Source: Deuterostichococcus epilithicus
Taxonomy: Eukaryota > Chlorophyta > Trebouxiophyceae > Prasiolales > Stichococcaceae
Length of the DNA: 64,000 nt
NCBI GenBank assembly: GCA_033439295.1
Contig: JAVTLE010000014.1
Span: forward strand, 558,001-622,000
Direction of reading: 5' to 3'
Both the position numbers and the translations under genes were made by a program. The stretch's first letter is position 1, and each line of letters starts with the position of its first letter. The notes below the pieces were generated by a model. That model was given only the letters and a program-made list of their open reading frames with translations. It was not told the origin of the DNA and searched no databases. Of this stretch, positions 47,101 through 62,000 are shown piece by piece.

Positions 47101-48905
47101 CCTCCACAAACTGGTCCGCCAGCCGGATGTGCTCAGCGTCCTGCGTGATGCACCTTTCAGTTTGCAGCCTTCAGGGGAAAATAGCATGATGAAAGGCTCT
47201 TGTTCTGTCGCGGGTTCGCCATGCACCTCCACCGCTGTCCCGCCAGACGCATGTGCTTGTGGTCCTGCACTGCATAGCATTTCAAGCTGACGGGGCAGCA
47301 GCGGTGTTTGCTGTGCAGCCTCGAGTGGGGCATGGCAGAATGCCTTGTCTGCTGCAGGTTCCATAGGCTCCTCCACCACAACGCTCCATCTGCCAGCGTG
47401 TGCGTAAGGTGCCACATCTGTTGCAGGATCTCCCCTGCCACACCCCACCCGAAAAGGCGGTTGCCTTGGTAAGCTTCTGCGGTCAGAGCCACTCCGACTG
47501 CTGTGAGGCATGCTTCGCCAGGTGCATGCCGTGCTACCCAGCTGGCGTTCCAAGGCGAGGGCCACTGCTGTCCCCAGCCTGGGAAGCTGAGCTGCATGTC
47601 CACTGGCATTGCCAGATGGTGCCTCGCAACACAGAGAGGACGAGCCCCATGGGAGCTCCAGAACCAGCCCGCAGCCCAGACCTGCGCCGCCGCCAGACAT
47701 CACAGGCGCAGTCAAGGCCCGGGAAAGCGCCACTGCGTCAGAACGCACCATGCGCATGTCCTCCGGGGTGGCCATTGCCACCAGCGTCAGCGCCCGCTCT
47801 GAGCCGAAGGCCTTGTACGCCCAGGTACGCACAGAGCGCATGAACTTCACGGCGCCGATGCCATTGTTCGCCACCAGAATGCTGCACAGGTGCAGCCATG
47901 CAGGTGGGCTCAGCAAGTGGCTTGCCCAGGGTCTCAAGCTGACATGGATATGACACCGCAGGTTTCAGCCCAACCGATTGGATGTGCAGGTGTGCTTGCC
48001 CGCGCTGATGCCAGGCCGCGCAAAAAATCATGCTATACTGCGGCAGGAAAGCTGCCCTGAACGTCTGCTCCTCATGGTGCAACATGAAGTCCCAGCAAGT
48101 CAGCATCCAAACACAGATGCATGTGTATGGTCTGCCGGTGCGCTGTGGCTTCGGTGTGCACGCCTCACAGCTAACGCTGAGGTGATGTGCCGGCGAATTG
48201 TGACACGTAGGTGACGCTGATCCCGCTGCCATCATGCCGCCGCCGCCAGGTTCGCGAGCCGTGCTGCCAAGGCATGCTGTCGCATGTTGTATACACTAGG
48301 GCTTGCATGCTTGCAGCACAGACCTGTGGATGGGCTTGTCCCCGTCCATGTCGGCCGTGAAGCTGTCCACCAGCGTGGTGAGACTGGGCACCCGCCGGGG
48401 CACGCCCTGCCGCGGGCCCCTACAGAGCAGTGGGGACGGATGACCCAGGCAGGCAAAGCAGCGATCTGAATTGCCAGGGCGCCAAGCCCAGCCGCGCATT
48501 TCGAGAGATGCGCAGCCAAGCTGACAGGCTAAGGCGCAGCGGGGCGCCAGTTGTTGTTCTGAGAGCACTCGGGATTTTCATCGCATAATCTTGTCAGGGG
48601 GACAGGACAGGCTCACAACCACGCCCGCCGCAGCGCCACAGATCATGCCGCCATGCGCCATGAATGCGGCTGAGGTTGCATGCTGCCACGGGCCACGCAC
48701 AGCAAGCGGCATCGATCCAGTCTCACTCTTCCAGGTCGCCGTTGCTCTGGTTGCGCAGCTTGGCGAAGGAGCGAGCGCGCAGGATCTCCGACACCTGGCT
48801 GACCTCAGAGCTCTTGCCGTTGCCCGGAGGTTTCGGAGGCGCGGTTTCCACCTTGACGATGCCATCGTGCGGCATTGGAAGCCTCTCTGACCCGTTCTCT
48901 CCCAT
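21533..48905 (-). CDS. ACC1: homomeric (multidomain) acetyl-CoA carboxylase
   Basis: This single-chain enzyme carboxylates acetyl-CoA to malonyl-CoA for fatty-acid synthesis and elongation. About 50 exons follow the plant ACC1 order. Biotin carboxylase: 48727-48905, 48324-48419, 47749-47881 ([17 protein letters not shown]), 47007-47140, 46681-46789, 46339-46440, 46014-46136 ([12 protein letters not shown]-grasp), 45659-45786, 45310-45427, 44294-44410, 43315-43489, 42304-42464, then 41731-41859 to 40416-40534. The biotin site AEVEVMKMFMP spans the junction 39511-39615/39042-39192. The central domain runs about 38863-30044. The carboxyltransferase follows: 29001-29177 ([14 protein letters not shown]), 28317-28424, 27931-28068, 27286-27465 ([14 protein letters not shown]), 26773-26941, 26283-26456, 25857-25975, 25157-25303, 24247-24372, 23865-23996, 23049-23120, 22603-22724, about 22100-22363 and a last exon ending at 21533. 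No transit peptide is evident. Central exons near 33.3, 32.2 and 22.1 kb are least certain. A Gly/Ser-rich insert precedes [16 protein letters not shown]. One base at 30762 is N. Confidence 0.95.
21882..21919. repeat. 19-base perfect tandem duplication in the last ACC1 intron
   Basis: The unit gcgctggctgcccaggttg is repeated exactly twice, just upstream (in ACC1 sense) of the final exon. Confidence 0.85.
24066..24144 (-). repeat. degenerate copy of the start of an ACC1 carboxyltransferase exon
   Basis: In sense orientation the block reads PDGGMRGG ... EPEGTVVP against [20 protein letters not shown] of the exon starting at 23996. It ends in an acceptor-like GCAG. It lies in the intron just upstream of that exon. 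Confidence 0.8.
28486..28543 (-). repeat. degenerate copy of the start of the ACC1 exon at 28317-28424
   Basis: The sense strand has ggtggcaggacatccggcga then gcgaagggct and cagtgcctgtgcctcagc, matching the exon's [19 protein letters not shown] coding bases. An AG acceptor is kept at its start. Confidence 0.78.
31073..31280. repeat. tandem plus inverted repeat in an ACC1 intron
   Basis: A unit of about 45 bases containing cgagcttcgg and agtgcacaaag occurs twice in direct orientation (31073-31150). A related block in opposite orientation (tttgtgcacttcccaac) lies at about 31235-31280. The arrangement could fold as a stem of a few tens of bases in RNA. Confidence 0.6.
32535..32690. repeat. degenerate minisatellite of hairpin-like units in an ACC1 intron
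   Basis: Four units of about 30-45 bases share ttctg(t)...cacggccatgc, and two end in a complementary acagaa/acagga. Each may fold into a small hairpin. Read by eye. Confidence 0.55.
35846..35893 (-). repeat. degenerate copy of the start of the ACC1 exon at 35593-35765
   Basis: In sense, tgcaggcggcgcagcggcgg then aggcggcgggccac matches gcaggcgctgctaccgccga then ggtggcgggccac at the exon start. The acceptor AG is preserved. Confidence 0.65.
37559..37783 (-). repeat. two degenerate copies of the start of the ACC1 exon at 37369-37485
   Basis: The nearer copy (37559-37628) reads [19 protein letters not shown] and the farther one (37711-37783) reads [17 protein letters not shown], against the exon's [19 protein letters not shown]. 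The three boundaries are spaced about 140-160 bases. A fainter match may exist near 37860-37910. Confidence 0.8.
38089..38172. repeat. pure (CAG)28 triplet repeat; CTG in ACC1 sense
   Basis: Eighty-four bases form 28 uninterrupted CAG units on the plus strand. The tract lies in the intron between the exons at 38355-38494 and 37369-37485, so the pre-mRNA would carry (CUG)28. It is not coding in the ACC1 model. Confidence 0.97.
38552..38612 (-). repeat. degenerate copy of the start of the ACC1 exon at 38355-38494
   Basis: It reads [20 protein letters not shown] against the exon's [20 protein letters not shown], with its own CCAG acceptor. This is one of the best-preserved copies, with the reading frame intact over about 20 codons. 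Confidence 0.9.
40621..40668 (-). repeat. degenerate copy of the start of the ACC1 exon at 40416-40534
   Basis: In sense, ggctgtgggcgacatgcaca then gcggcgtcacgtc parallels tgcggtgggcgtcgtgcgta then gcggcgcgatgtc of the exon ([13 protein letters not shown]). Indels break the frame. Confidence 0.6.
43532..43690 (-). repeat. two degenerate copies of the start of the ACC1 exon at 43315-43489
   Basis: Copies at 43532-43588 and 43651-43690 read [17 protein letters not shown] and [13 protein letters not shown] against the exon's [17 protein letters not shown]. Each is preceded by an AG acceptor. The exon and its copies form a three-member series. Confidence 0.9.
44197..44260 (-). repeat. two short copies of the donor end of the ACC1 exon at 44294-44410
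   Basis: After the true exon end (cggttgcag|gtgcgc at about 44294) the intron contains cgactgcag|gtgcgc (around 44250) and aaggctgcag|gtgcg (around 44205). These are short donor-end copies downstream of the exon. Confidence 0.6.
44476..44513 (-). repeat. degenerate copy of the start of the ACC1 exon at 44294-44410
   Basis: In sense, gcaggcgggctcgcgggcgc then tggtgcgcgtggtgag parallels gcaggcatgcgcacgggcgc then tggcccaggcggtggg of the exon. The AG acceptor is kept. Confidence 0.65.
45141..45167. repeat. (GT)13 microsatellite in an ACC1 intron
   Basis: A run of 13 GT units lies in the intron between the exons at 45659 and 45310 on one side and 44410 on the other. In ACC1 sense it is an (AC) tract. 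Confidence 0.95.
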
Positions 48906-49680
48906 GTTTGGGTGCTGACGGACCTCCTGGCTATCGCTGCACCTCGTCGGCCGTGCGACTTCCGACACAAGCCTCGTGGACTCGACACTCAAGAACCTTT
49001 CGGTCGCATCAACAGTGCCCGAAGATTCATCCTTTTTCATATCAAAGACTGCGCAGCAGCATGCCAGGCGACCAGCGCGCAATGCCGGCAACACAGACGG
49101 TGTTTGACCGCTAGCAGCAGTGTCTGTGCAGCCTCGGCGCGGCGTTCAACTCGAGCAGATCAATTGGCACCGTTTCTACGCCTATCGCCTGCTGGCGATG
49201 GCGTCATGCGGACGGCTTGCGGTCGGCTGCTCATCTGCTGTGACTGTTTGACTGCAGGAGAGTATGTGCAAGCCCCGAAAAACGCAAGTGCTAAGCCCTT
49301 AAATCGCAGTGATGCCTGAATGAAATGTTAGCTTGCACACTGCAAGTCATGCACTCGCCCGACGACTACTGTACATACGATTCTACAATCGTAGCATTGA
49401 AGTGCTGTGCCACACCGGCCGCACCATTTTCCGCTAGTTTGTGCACCTGTCGCAGAATCCGCGCTCTGCAGCCCCTCTGCCATGACCACACGGCTGCCTC
49501 CTCTTTCCTCTCCGCTGCCCACAGAATGTACCATCGTGGCACATACAATCCACACGGATCGTGCCAATGACAACTATATCACAAAGCTCGCTGCTTGAAC
49601 TCCAACATGGCGCCCATCGCCGATGTCATCATTGCTGGGCGGCCGCAGCCGCAAAAATCCGGCAGCCGCAGGAAAGCTGC
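48906..49680. other. ACC1 upstream region and 3' end of paralogue B
   Basis: About 0.8 kb separates two minus-strand genes. It should hold the ACC1 promoter and 5' UTR. The ACC1 frame stays open upstream to a Met at 49094, so a longer N-terminus is possible. No other coding signal is seen. Confidence 0.45.
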
Positions 49681-51121
49681 TCATCCCGAGGTAACATCAC
49701 CGTCGCACAGGAGCTTTTCAGTGAACCAGTAGCCATCATGCCTGCCGCCACATCTCCGCACCTGTGGCAGTGCGAAGCTCGACTGAGCAGGTCAAATATG
49801 CACGCGCAGCAGCACCGAGCGAAACTTTTCATTTGCTCAGGCACAGCACGAGAGGAAGGAGTGGCGGTCATGCCTGTTTGAACAAACTCACCATGTGGAA
49901 TTCAAACACCGAAGATTGCTTTGCTGCGAAGCCTTGGACCCAAACCCGCTGTGTCCACTGCATGTCCGACACCTGCGAGCCAGGTATTCTTCTATAAGAA
50001 GCATCCCAGGTTCGCATCACATGCGCTGGGCCGCTTGCGCGTCGCAACCTCTGTTTTGTGCATCTCGCTGTTGCTTTGGTCTAGCAACTTCTCACCTCAC
50101 GCCTCCAATTACATACACTGCAAACCTGGAGCGAGCTGGCGATGCGGCGGTCGGTGTGCTGCAGCAGGATGTCATATGGCTGGTCGCGCGCCAACCGCCG
50201 AAAGCGCTCAAACTGTCCCAGGTCCCAGCTGCGCCTGCACAATTTCATGCGGAAATACTTGCCTTGCTTGCCAATCAAAGATTTCCAGAAGACATCAGTG
50301 CCAGGAAAAGTTCTGCACAGCGCACCCAAAGTAGTGCGACCGCTGGAATGGGTCAAAGGCTGCAAAGCGGTAAAGCACCTGCGAGCACAGATTCCCCTCT
50401 GCAGCTTTGCATGATGAGATTGCATGTAGATGTGCAAGGATGTGCGACAGCCAAGAGGAATCAATCGCTAGCGTCCCGGTCGCCTGCCATGCAGCCGGCG
50501 CCAAGCACATCTGCGGCACCTCGATACCATGATCCACCCACGGCGTATTGTTGTCCTGGAGCGCCTGCGAGGAATGAGCTTCAGCAGCATGAGGAACACC
50601 TGGAATGGGAGCTAAATATCGAGTCATACTGCAGCCCATTCCCACTCAGCAGTGCATGCTCGCATGTGTGTGCACACCTCCAGCTGCATGTGAATGGCGT
50701 CTTCCGGCGTCAGGTCCAGGCTAGGACCAATGGACCAATCTCGCCGCTGCCGCCGCGCCCCGATCCAGCCCTCATCCGTGTGTATGCCTTCTTGCCCTGC
50801 GTCATGGCCCCGCTCGCTGCTGGCGGTGCTTATGCGCCTGTGAGCCTCTGAGCGTGCACGGCGCCAGTGGGGTCTGCGCTTAGGGCCGGGATTTGACTGA
50901 TGTGGACCAAACCGTTGCTGATAAAGCAGAGAGGACGTCATCAGCCCCGTCGTGCTGCAAGATGGCGGTAGCGCATCAGGCAGCGTCTGGCAACAGTGAT
51001 TCCACGCAATCAGATCGGATGCAGTGCACAACAGAAAGAACGCAGTGCAGACTCGCGCCGCGGCCGTCCAGTAACGACACAGAACTCCCGAGGGAATCGA
51101 ACTCTCTAGCGGTGTTTTCAA
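49681..51121 (-). CDS. conserved plant/algal protein, paralogue B of the gene at 6501-7951
   Basis: Six exons join in phase: 50678-51121, 50520-50564, 50326-50378, 50126-50228, 49892-49972 and 49681-49761 (268 aa). Conserved blocks are LDLTPEDAIHMQLE, ALQDNNTPWVDHGIEVLYRF, FDPFQRSHYFG, WDLGQFERFRRL, ASSLQ, MQWTQRVWV, SVFEFHM and RRCGGRHDGYWFTEKLLCDGD. It shares intron positions with paralogue A but has two extra introns (after HGIE and after FEFHM). No function or family name is known to me. The N-terminal 130 residues are Arg/Ser-rich and may include a transit peptide; the start could also be an internal Met of the same exon. It is divergent from the gene at 51285 across about 160 bases. Confidence 0.75.
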
Positions 51122-51284
51122 ACATCAGAGATCCTTGTACGGGACGCTGTGCTCACATGCCTTCCTCCTAGCTGCACAGCACTGCCACGATGAGCATTAT
51201 GTGCCAAGCATTAGCTGGTGTGTGCATTCAAGCTCACCCTTGAACGTGGATCCGAGTGCAGGATGCAGGCGCCGTTGCACAGTC
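51122..51284. promoter_or_regulatory. short divergent intergenic region, likely bidirectional promoter
   Basis: Only about 160 bases separate the starts of paralogue B (minus) and the glycosyltransferase-like gene (plus), as modelled. If both starts are right the two genes share one promoter region. No core element stands out. Confidence 0.4.
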
Positions 51285-53309
51285 ATGCCTAGCAGAGACA
51301 GATCATGGCTGATTTGGACCGTCTGCTGCGGGCTGATCGTTGCATTCTTCCTGTTTCTGCCCTTCCACAGACTGAATAGCGGCTCGAGGGACGCCAGCCT
51401 CGCCGCAGCCTTTCCGTGCAGCCACCGCGAGGCGCAGGCGACGCCGCCGCACCCGCTGCTGACAAAGCTTCTCGTCTGTGTGTCGTTCCATTTCAATGCC
51501 AGGAAGCTTGTATACCTTAGACAGGTTCGTCGCCCGGATCTCTGAACCCCCTGATGTCAATCAGCGGCTACAGCCTTCATGCCAAGTGTGGCGGAGGCGT
51601 GCAGGGTGCGCTATGTGCAGTGCATCGCTACGAACGCTGACGCTCGTCGACGACATGCCAGCTCGAATCTCTTCTGGCTTCAGTGATCCGTGTCGCTGTC
51701 GCGGCAGGTGCTGGAACAGTCCGCCGCCTACCCGACGGCGGTGGATGTGTGCATCGTCACCAATACACCAGCAAAAGTACAGGCAGCGCTAGAGCTGTGG
51801 AGATTCCCTGCCAGCTGGGTGTGCGGCACACGCAATGCGCTGCCTCCGGACGAGAAGTATGCCCTGCTGTGGGAGCATCGCGGCGTGATTGCAAACCGTT
51901 CGGCTGAAGGTGGGCATACATGTGGCGCTGGCTTGAGCGGATTGCTTGACAATGTGGCGAGCTGCATTCAAACTGAGGCGACAAGACCGGGCACCTGATG
52001 AAGTTAGCAACCCTTTGAATGACAGATGCTGACCCCCATGACATAGAATTGCACAGCTCTGGCCTAGTCTGACAACACCGCTCAAGACCTGCAATGTGCC
52101 GACCATGACGCAGTGTGCATCCCCTGCCGCGCAGGCTACACGGCCACAATGTACGTCGAGGACGACACTGCCGTGTCCTGGCGGGCGCTGCAGTCGTGGG
52201 CCGCCGACACCGAGGTCCTTGAGCCGCTCGGCTTCATTCGCGCCATCTACAGGCAAGCCTCAAACCGCAAAGGGTCGTTTGAGCTCTGCAAATCAGCCTA
52301 TTCAGGTTTTCGTCAGATTGCCTGGCATAAACTACATGCAGGGTCATGAACTGAGGCTGGCGCTCGGGGTGTGAAATTGCCTGCTTTTCCTACTTTCTCA
52401 TCTCCCTACACTCACAGGACGGAGGTGCACCACCGCAGCGGGGAGGCCCGTATGCTGGACATGAGGGACCTGCAGATCAACCTCACCGCACAGCGCCTGG
52501 TGGAGGCATCGCTGCCGCGCGGTCGGCGCTGCTCTGTGGTCAATCCCTCCGACGGGTAGGCTTCAGCAGTGGGTCGCCGTGCCTTGCCCTTTTGCACAGC
52601 TCAGGCGATGCCGGGAGTTTTGTTGCCCACATGCGGCAGGGGGGTGCAGATACTCAGACACATGCTGCAGGATTGCAGCCGACTGCTGCTGAATCGCGAA
52701 TTTGTCTGCACGCAGGTTCTGGGCCTGGAGGGAGCAGCCGCAGCTGTGTGCGCACACGCACTATGTGGAGCCGTCTATTCCCTACATGGGCATGTGGATT
52801 GCCAGCGCCTCCCAGCTGCAGCGCTGGCAGCAGACAGAGCTGTGGACGAAGGAAGGGTCGCTGGCAAGAAACTATACACAGCCGGGGCGCGAATGGCCCT
52901 GGGGCTACCCGGTGAGCTGTCATGATGGATGATGCCATTGGCTTCTGCTGCAACAATGGTTCACAACAGGATGCTGTACGTTCAAGTGCTGATAGGATCT
53001 CTTGTGTTCAGGTCTGAGTTGCCGTTGCATCAGCTCCGTCCAGGCTGCTTGACAAGCTTCTGCATCATGTCCGCATTGCTCTCATGCGTGCCTGATGCCG
53101 TGGCACAGGAAATGTCCACGGGCGGCATCCAGTTTGTGGACGTGCCGCCGGGCTTCTGGAGCCGCAGCGTGCTGCCCTATGACGCCACCCTTCAGTCGCT
53201 GCTGCCTAGCAGCCAAGTCGGCCACGAGCGGAATGGCTACCAACACTTTCTGAAGCTGCGGCCCGAAGACGTCATTACACGCAGCAATGGCAGCGTCCGA
53301 CCTTCCTGA
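51285..53309 (+). CDS. type II membrane protein, putative Golgi glycosyltransferase
   Basis: Six exons join in phase: 51285-51524, 51708-51909, 52135-52252, 52418-52555, 52716-52911 and 53109-53309 (364 aa). Residues 8-28 (WLIWTVCCGLIVAFFLFLPF) form one N-terminal membrane anchor after a short basic tail, the type II layout of Golgi transferases. The luminal part starts with LLVCVSFHFNARKLVYLRQ and VDVCIVTNTP, a nucleotide-sugar-fold-like opening. Next come YVEDDTAVSW, a DXD-type metal motif, then LGFIRAIYR, VEPSIPYMGMWIASA and the C-terminal VDVPPGFWSRSVLPYD and HERNGYQHF. I recognise this order from uncharacterised eukaryotic proteins but know no substrate. Intron 3 starts with GC (ag|gcaagc). 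Sugar and acceptor are unknown. Confidence 0.75.
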
Positions 53310-53726
53310 GCCTGAGCTAAATTCATAGCAGCAGCAGTCCTTCAGAACCCTTTATATAGGCAGGACTCGCATTGACAATTTGAGATTTTTGTAAGCTGGG
53401 GTCTGGTGACAAGACCCTGAGTACTTGGAGTTCCGTGCGGCAGGGTTTGGAGACCTGATCCCGTGCGTTTTGCATCGAGGTGCAACGCGCGTTCACTGAT
53501 TATTTGCGCGCTGTGCAGCGTGCAACTGAACGTGCTTGCATCAGGAAGCATCTTCATTCAAGCGTTGCGGAACCCGAAGCCGAAAATGAAAACTCACACG
53601 CAGCAGTAGAGTGGGTCCCGCGCTTTCTTCGGTTGTAGCATCGATCGCACACTTGTTCCTCCTTTGCTGGCGGCGTTTGAGGTCGAATCCAGTCGGAGGC
53701 ACGCTTGACACGAAACTCAAAGCTGA
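53310..53726. other. intergenic region
   Basis: This holds the 3' UTR of the glycosyltransferase-like gene, with TGTAA at 53390-53394, and the upstream region of the ribulose kinase gene. No coding signal is seen. Confidence 0.4.
53390..53394 (+). terminator. TGTAA polyadenylation-type motif
   Basis: It lies about 80 bases beyond the stop at 53309, in the orientation of the glycosyltransferase-like gene. Confidence 0.4.
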
Positions 53727-53882
53727 ATGCATTTGCCAAGCAGCGGCTTGCAGCGGCAAGGCCTGCGGTGCGGCCTCACCCAGATGCGCCAAGGGACACG
53801 TCTTGGAGCCCACCAGGAGTCAGAGCTGGGCATGAAGGCTCCTCTGCAGGAGCAGCGGGCTGCTGTTCGAGACTGTGCAGCC

Positions 53883-58320
<4,438 letters not shown>

Positions 58321-59092
58321 AGCAGATGTGGAACTGCTGAAATAAGCTGTAGAGCTGCTGGGTTGAAGGGCAATGTCGGAAGCATGCAGCGCTGTCCTGG
58401 CGGGAAGCTTGGGGCTTTTGCTGACGAAGGACAGGTTTGATGACCTACGAATAGCCAATCAAGCGTTTGCATGATTGATGCATGAGCACCGGGCGTCCAC
58501 AGCTTTGCCTGATGTAATGGCGTCTCTCAGCATAACGTAATCAGCAGGCAGCACAGGCATTGCTGCCGGAAGACCTCAGGTGCTCATGATTCGTTGACCA
58601 TTTGTACACACAATCATCCCCGGCCTACAGAGGCTTCCTTGCGGCGTCACCGCACGAAAGAATCAGCAATGTGCTAGAGGTACAGGTAACGTTGCTATCT
58701 GTTCAACCTGAAATCGATGCAGACTGATTTGCTCTGTCAAGCTGTCTGATGAACGAATCTGAAACCCGGTTCCGCAGCGCTGCGGTGCTCGATAGCGACC
58801 ACAATGTGTCCTCTCAACCGGGAGCGCTCAAGCTGAACGCTCAAGTGCGGCCTCCAGCTGCTGCTGTATGTGCCGCAATGCGCGACGCCGCGCCTGCCCT
58901 CTGCAGCCCCGGCGATCCACCGACGGTGGACAAGCCTGACGGCAGGGCTGGCCCGTGGCCGACAGGCTCGCAGCTTCAGCGCCTGGGACCGACGCCGGCC
59001 CTGCTACCCGCAGTCCTCCGTTGGCCGTGCCCGCCGGGCAGCGGGGCAGGTATAGTGCTGCCAAGACAGATCCCTGACTGTAACCCTCAGTT
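58321..59092. other. convergent intergenic region
   Basis: This holds the 3' UTRs of the ribulose kinase and AMP deaminase genes. A plus-strand TGTAA lies at 58513-58517. No coding signal is seen; the ORF at 58828-59166 (minus) overlaps the AMP deaminase end in another frame. Confidence 0.4.
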
Positions 59093-62000
59093 TCACGAGG
59101 ACTGGGCGCCCTTGCGCAGCGCGTGCGCGGCGGCGCCGGACAGCACGGTGCCCAGTTCCTCGACAAAGGTGTCGGCGCGGAAGCGCATGCGCAGATTGGG
59201 CACGTTGGTCTTCTGGATGTCGTTGCCCTCGGGGCCCAGCTTCCAGTAGTGCCGGTGCACCCAGTGCATCTTTACCTGCGCATGTGACGGAAGCGGTAGA
59301 GGCGGTGTCGGCGGTCTGTTGACTGGCTGCCGGACGGTTTTGGAGGGGCCAGGTTGAGGGTTCGTGGCTGTCTTTCGTGTGCCAGCCGGCAGAAGAGCAC
59401 CTTTTCTGCTGCGCCTGCCCCACTGGAACACACGTCCAACGAGGCAATCGACTGTTTCTGAGGCGGGTGGTCACCTGGTGGGGGAAGCCAGAGTGCAGCA
59501 CGGAGCAGCGCGCGATCTCGCACAGGTCTGTTGCGCTCAGCTTCCACACCTGCGGCGTTTGGAACAGCAGCTCACACCGGCAGGCCGCAGACGAACACGA
59601 CGGGCATCATTGGCCCAGGGTATTGTCACCACGTATGAGTCAAAGTGCATTCGAGAAAGTGATAAATTGCACTCGTACCTGCGCCGCGATAGAGTACTTT
59701 CCGACAAGCAGCTCCTTGCTGAGTTGGTTGTCTGCAGCGGCAGCTTCAGGGAAGGGCGAGAGGATCTGAATTGAGATTCAAATGTGGCCAAAAAACCCCA
59801 CCTGCGCCGCGACGGAGTACTCTTCGACCAGCGGCTCCTTGGTGAGGTGGATCTGCAGCGGGTCGTCTGTCGACAGGCTGACATTGAGGCCGCGCGCGAA
59901 GAACACCGGCAGCGGGTTGCGGTGGTAGTCCAGGAACAGGCTGTTGTTGGACAGCGGGCTCATGCACAGCCCGATCTGCGCGGCAACATACATGGCTGCG
60001 CTTCAATGGGGAGTTTTGGGTTCGCTGGCTCTCGCGAGCTGCGGCGTTTGGCTAAACTCCTGCCGCTGTTGAACAGGCGGACTGCCGAGCCCAGACTGGA
60101 GAGCTGTCTGGGCTCATCTACGGCATCTGATGCTGGTCGCTGTCGGCGGCCCAAGAACAGAGGTTTTGGGACAAAAGCCGGGCCGTGACTGGTTTGGGGA
60201 TTTGTGCAGACGGGGCGCGGCTGGCAGAGGGGGGAGAAACTCGCGACCCCTGGGCCGTCTGTTGCGCAGGGCCTGGAACTGCCGACTGGCAAGACCCTTC
60301 ACACCTGGGACTGCACACTGTCACCACCCTGAGCCCTAGAACAGCCCACCTGCTTGAGGTAGTACAGGTACTGCAGGCAGGGCGACTTGCGCAGGTTGAT
60401 GCCGTGCGCGATGTTCTCGCACAGCATAAAGGCGCTCGCTAGGTGGTCCACATCGCCAGCCTCGCCTGCGGTTCAGCCGAACACCCTGGTGTTGATGCAT
60501 CACGACCGAAGCTTTCGCTGCCCCTGCAAGCCTGATCTAGGGTTTAGGGATCAATGCGCGCAGCCGAGTGCCTCCGCCCAAAGCTGCCTGTGGTGTTCGG
60601 GAATCCCTGGCGACAGATGCTGTGCCACAGGACTTGACAGCCACAGCTGCGAGGCGACGCATCACGGCTGCAGACGCCTGCACCTCAAGGAGTTCGCGAG
60701 ACCTGCATTGCAGGAGCGGAACAGGAACGCCACATTTGAGCAGGCACCGCGCGACAGGCGCGGACGCCGTGGTGGCATGCAGGGTCCAGCCGCAGCGCAA
60801 CTGCATGCGGCCAGAGGGCGAAGGTGTCGAGTCCTCGTGCGGCGCACGTGACTCACTTCTGTGTGAGAATGCTGGTCTTGGGTCTTGATTCTCAGAGCAT
60901 GGGGAAGGCACAGGGTTGGATGGGATGTCACAGCTAGGAGCGGCGTACCGGCGTGCGGGCGGAAGGTGAAGGTGTTGAGGCCGCGCGCCTCCCGGAACTT
61001 GTTGAGCGTGAACAGGTTGGCGTAGGTGTAGAAGGCGTAGTAGCTGTAGGCGGGGTTGTGCTTGAGGTTCCAGGCATCGGGGCGCTGCATGTGCTTGTTG
61101 GGCCGCCGCTCCGGCTTGGACTCGTCGTCCACCATGTCGAAGCCCACCACCTGCAGCAGTGCACTCGTGTATCGGCAGGTGGTCCAGGTGTTTTTCCATA
61201 TGTTCAACCGGACTCCGTGTCCACCATGTCGAGGCCCATCACCTGCGGCGCTGCGGCTGCTCTCGAATGTGGGATGGGATATGGGATATCGAATATGGGA
61301 TGAATTTGCTTGACGTTGTCGGTCTGGACTCCGACTGCCGACTCCTTCTTGCTTGAAGCAGGCAGAAATGAACACCACAGGAAATCAGATGCGCCTGTGG
61401 AGGCGCGCACCAGCGCGGGCAGGATGCTGCACGCATCAGAAGGCCGCATGCAGTCACGGCGGAAGCTGCTTTGCAATGTTTGGCACGCAACTGGCGGCAG
61501 GCTGCAGCCGCTGGGCCGCCGCCTCGGCATGCATCTCCGCCATCTGGGATGAGGGCAGGAGAAGATCTCGGAAATGCAGCAGGTGCGGCGGCGCATGGAC
61601 CCGAAGCGCGCACCTGCTTAAGGAACAGGTGCAGCTGCGGGTGGGTGTTCGGGTCCTTGGTGACCTCGAACAGGGGGCTGAAGATGTTGTCCAGCATCTG
61701 CTCGAAGGTCTCGATAATGCCCTGCTCCTTGTACACCGCGTACAGCCGCGGGATCTGCAGCAAACGGCAGGGCTTGGGCAGATTGACGGCAGGGCTGATT
61801 GACCTTCGAAACACAGAAAGACATTTCAAGACGCATCCTGCGGTTGCAACATTCTGCTCGAAGGTCTCGATGATGCCCTGCAGCCACGGGATCAGGGCAT
61901 CATCTCTGCACTGTAAGGGGCGCAGGAGGCAGGACCGTGTGGGTGCGTGGGCTGTGTTGCCTGGCTGAGCCCGGCGATCCTCGCAGCAGGAGCGTCTCAA

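Noticed and set aside
21533-48905. Plastid heteromeric carboxylase subunits
   Set aside because: All biotin carboxylase, biotin carrier and carboxyltransferase parts lie in one continuous gene order of the homomeric enzyme, with the plant ACC1 central domain.
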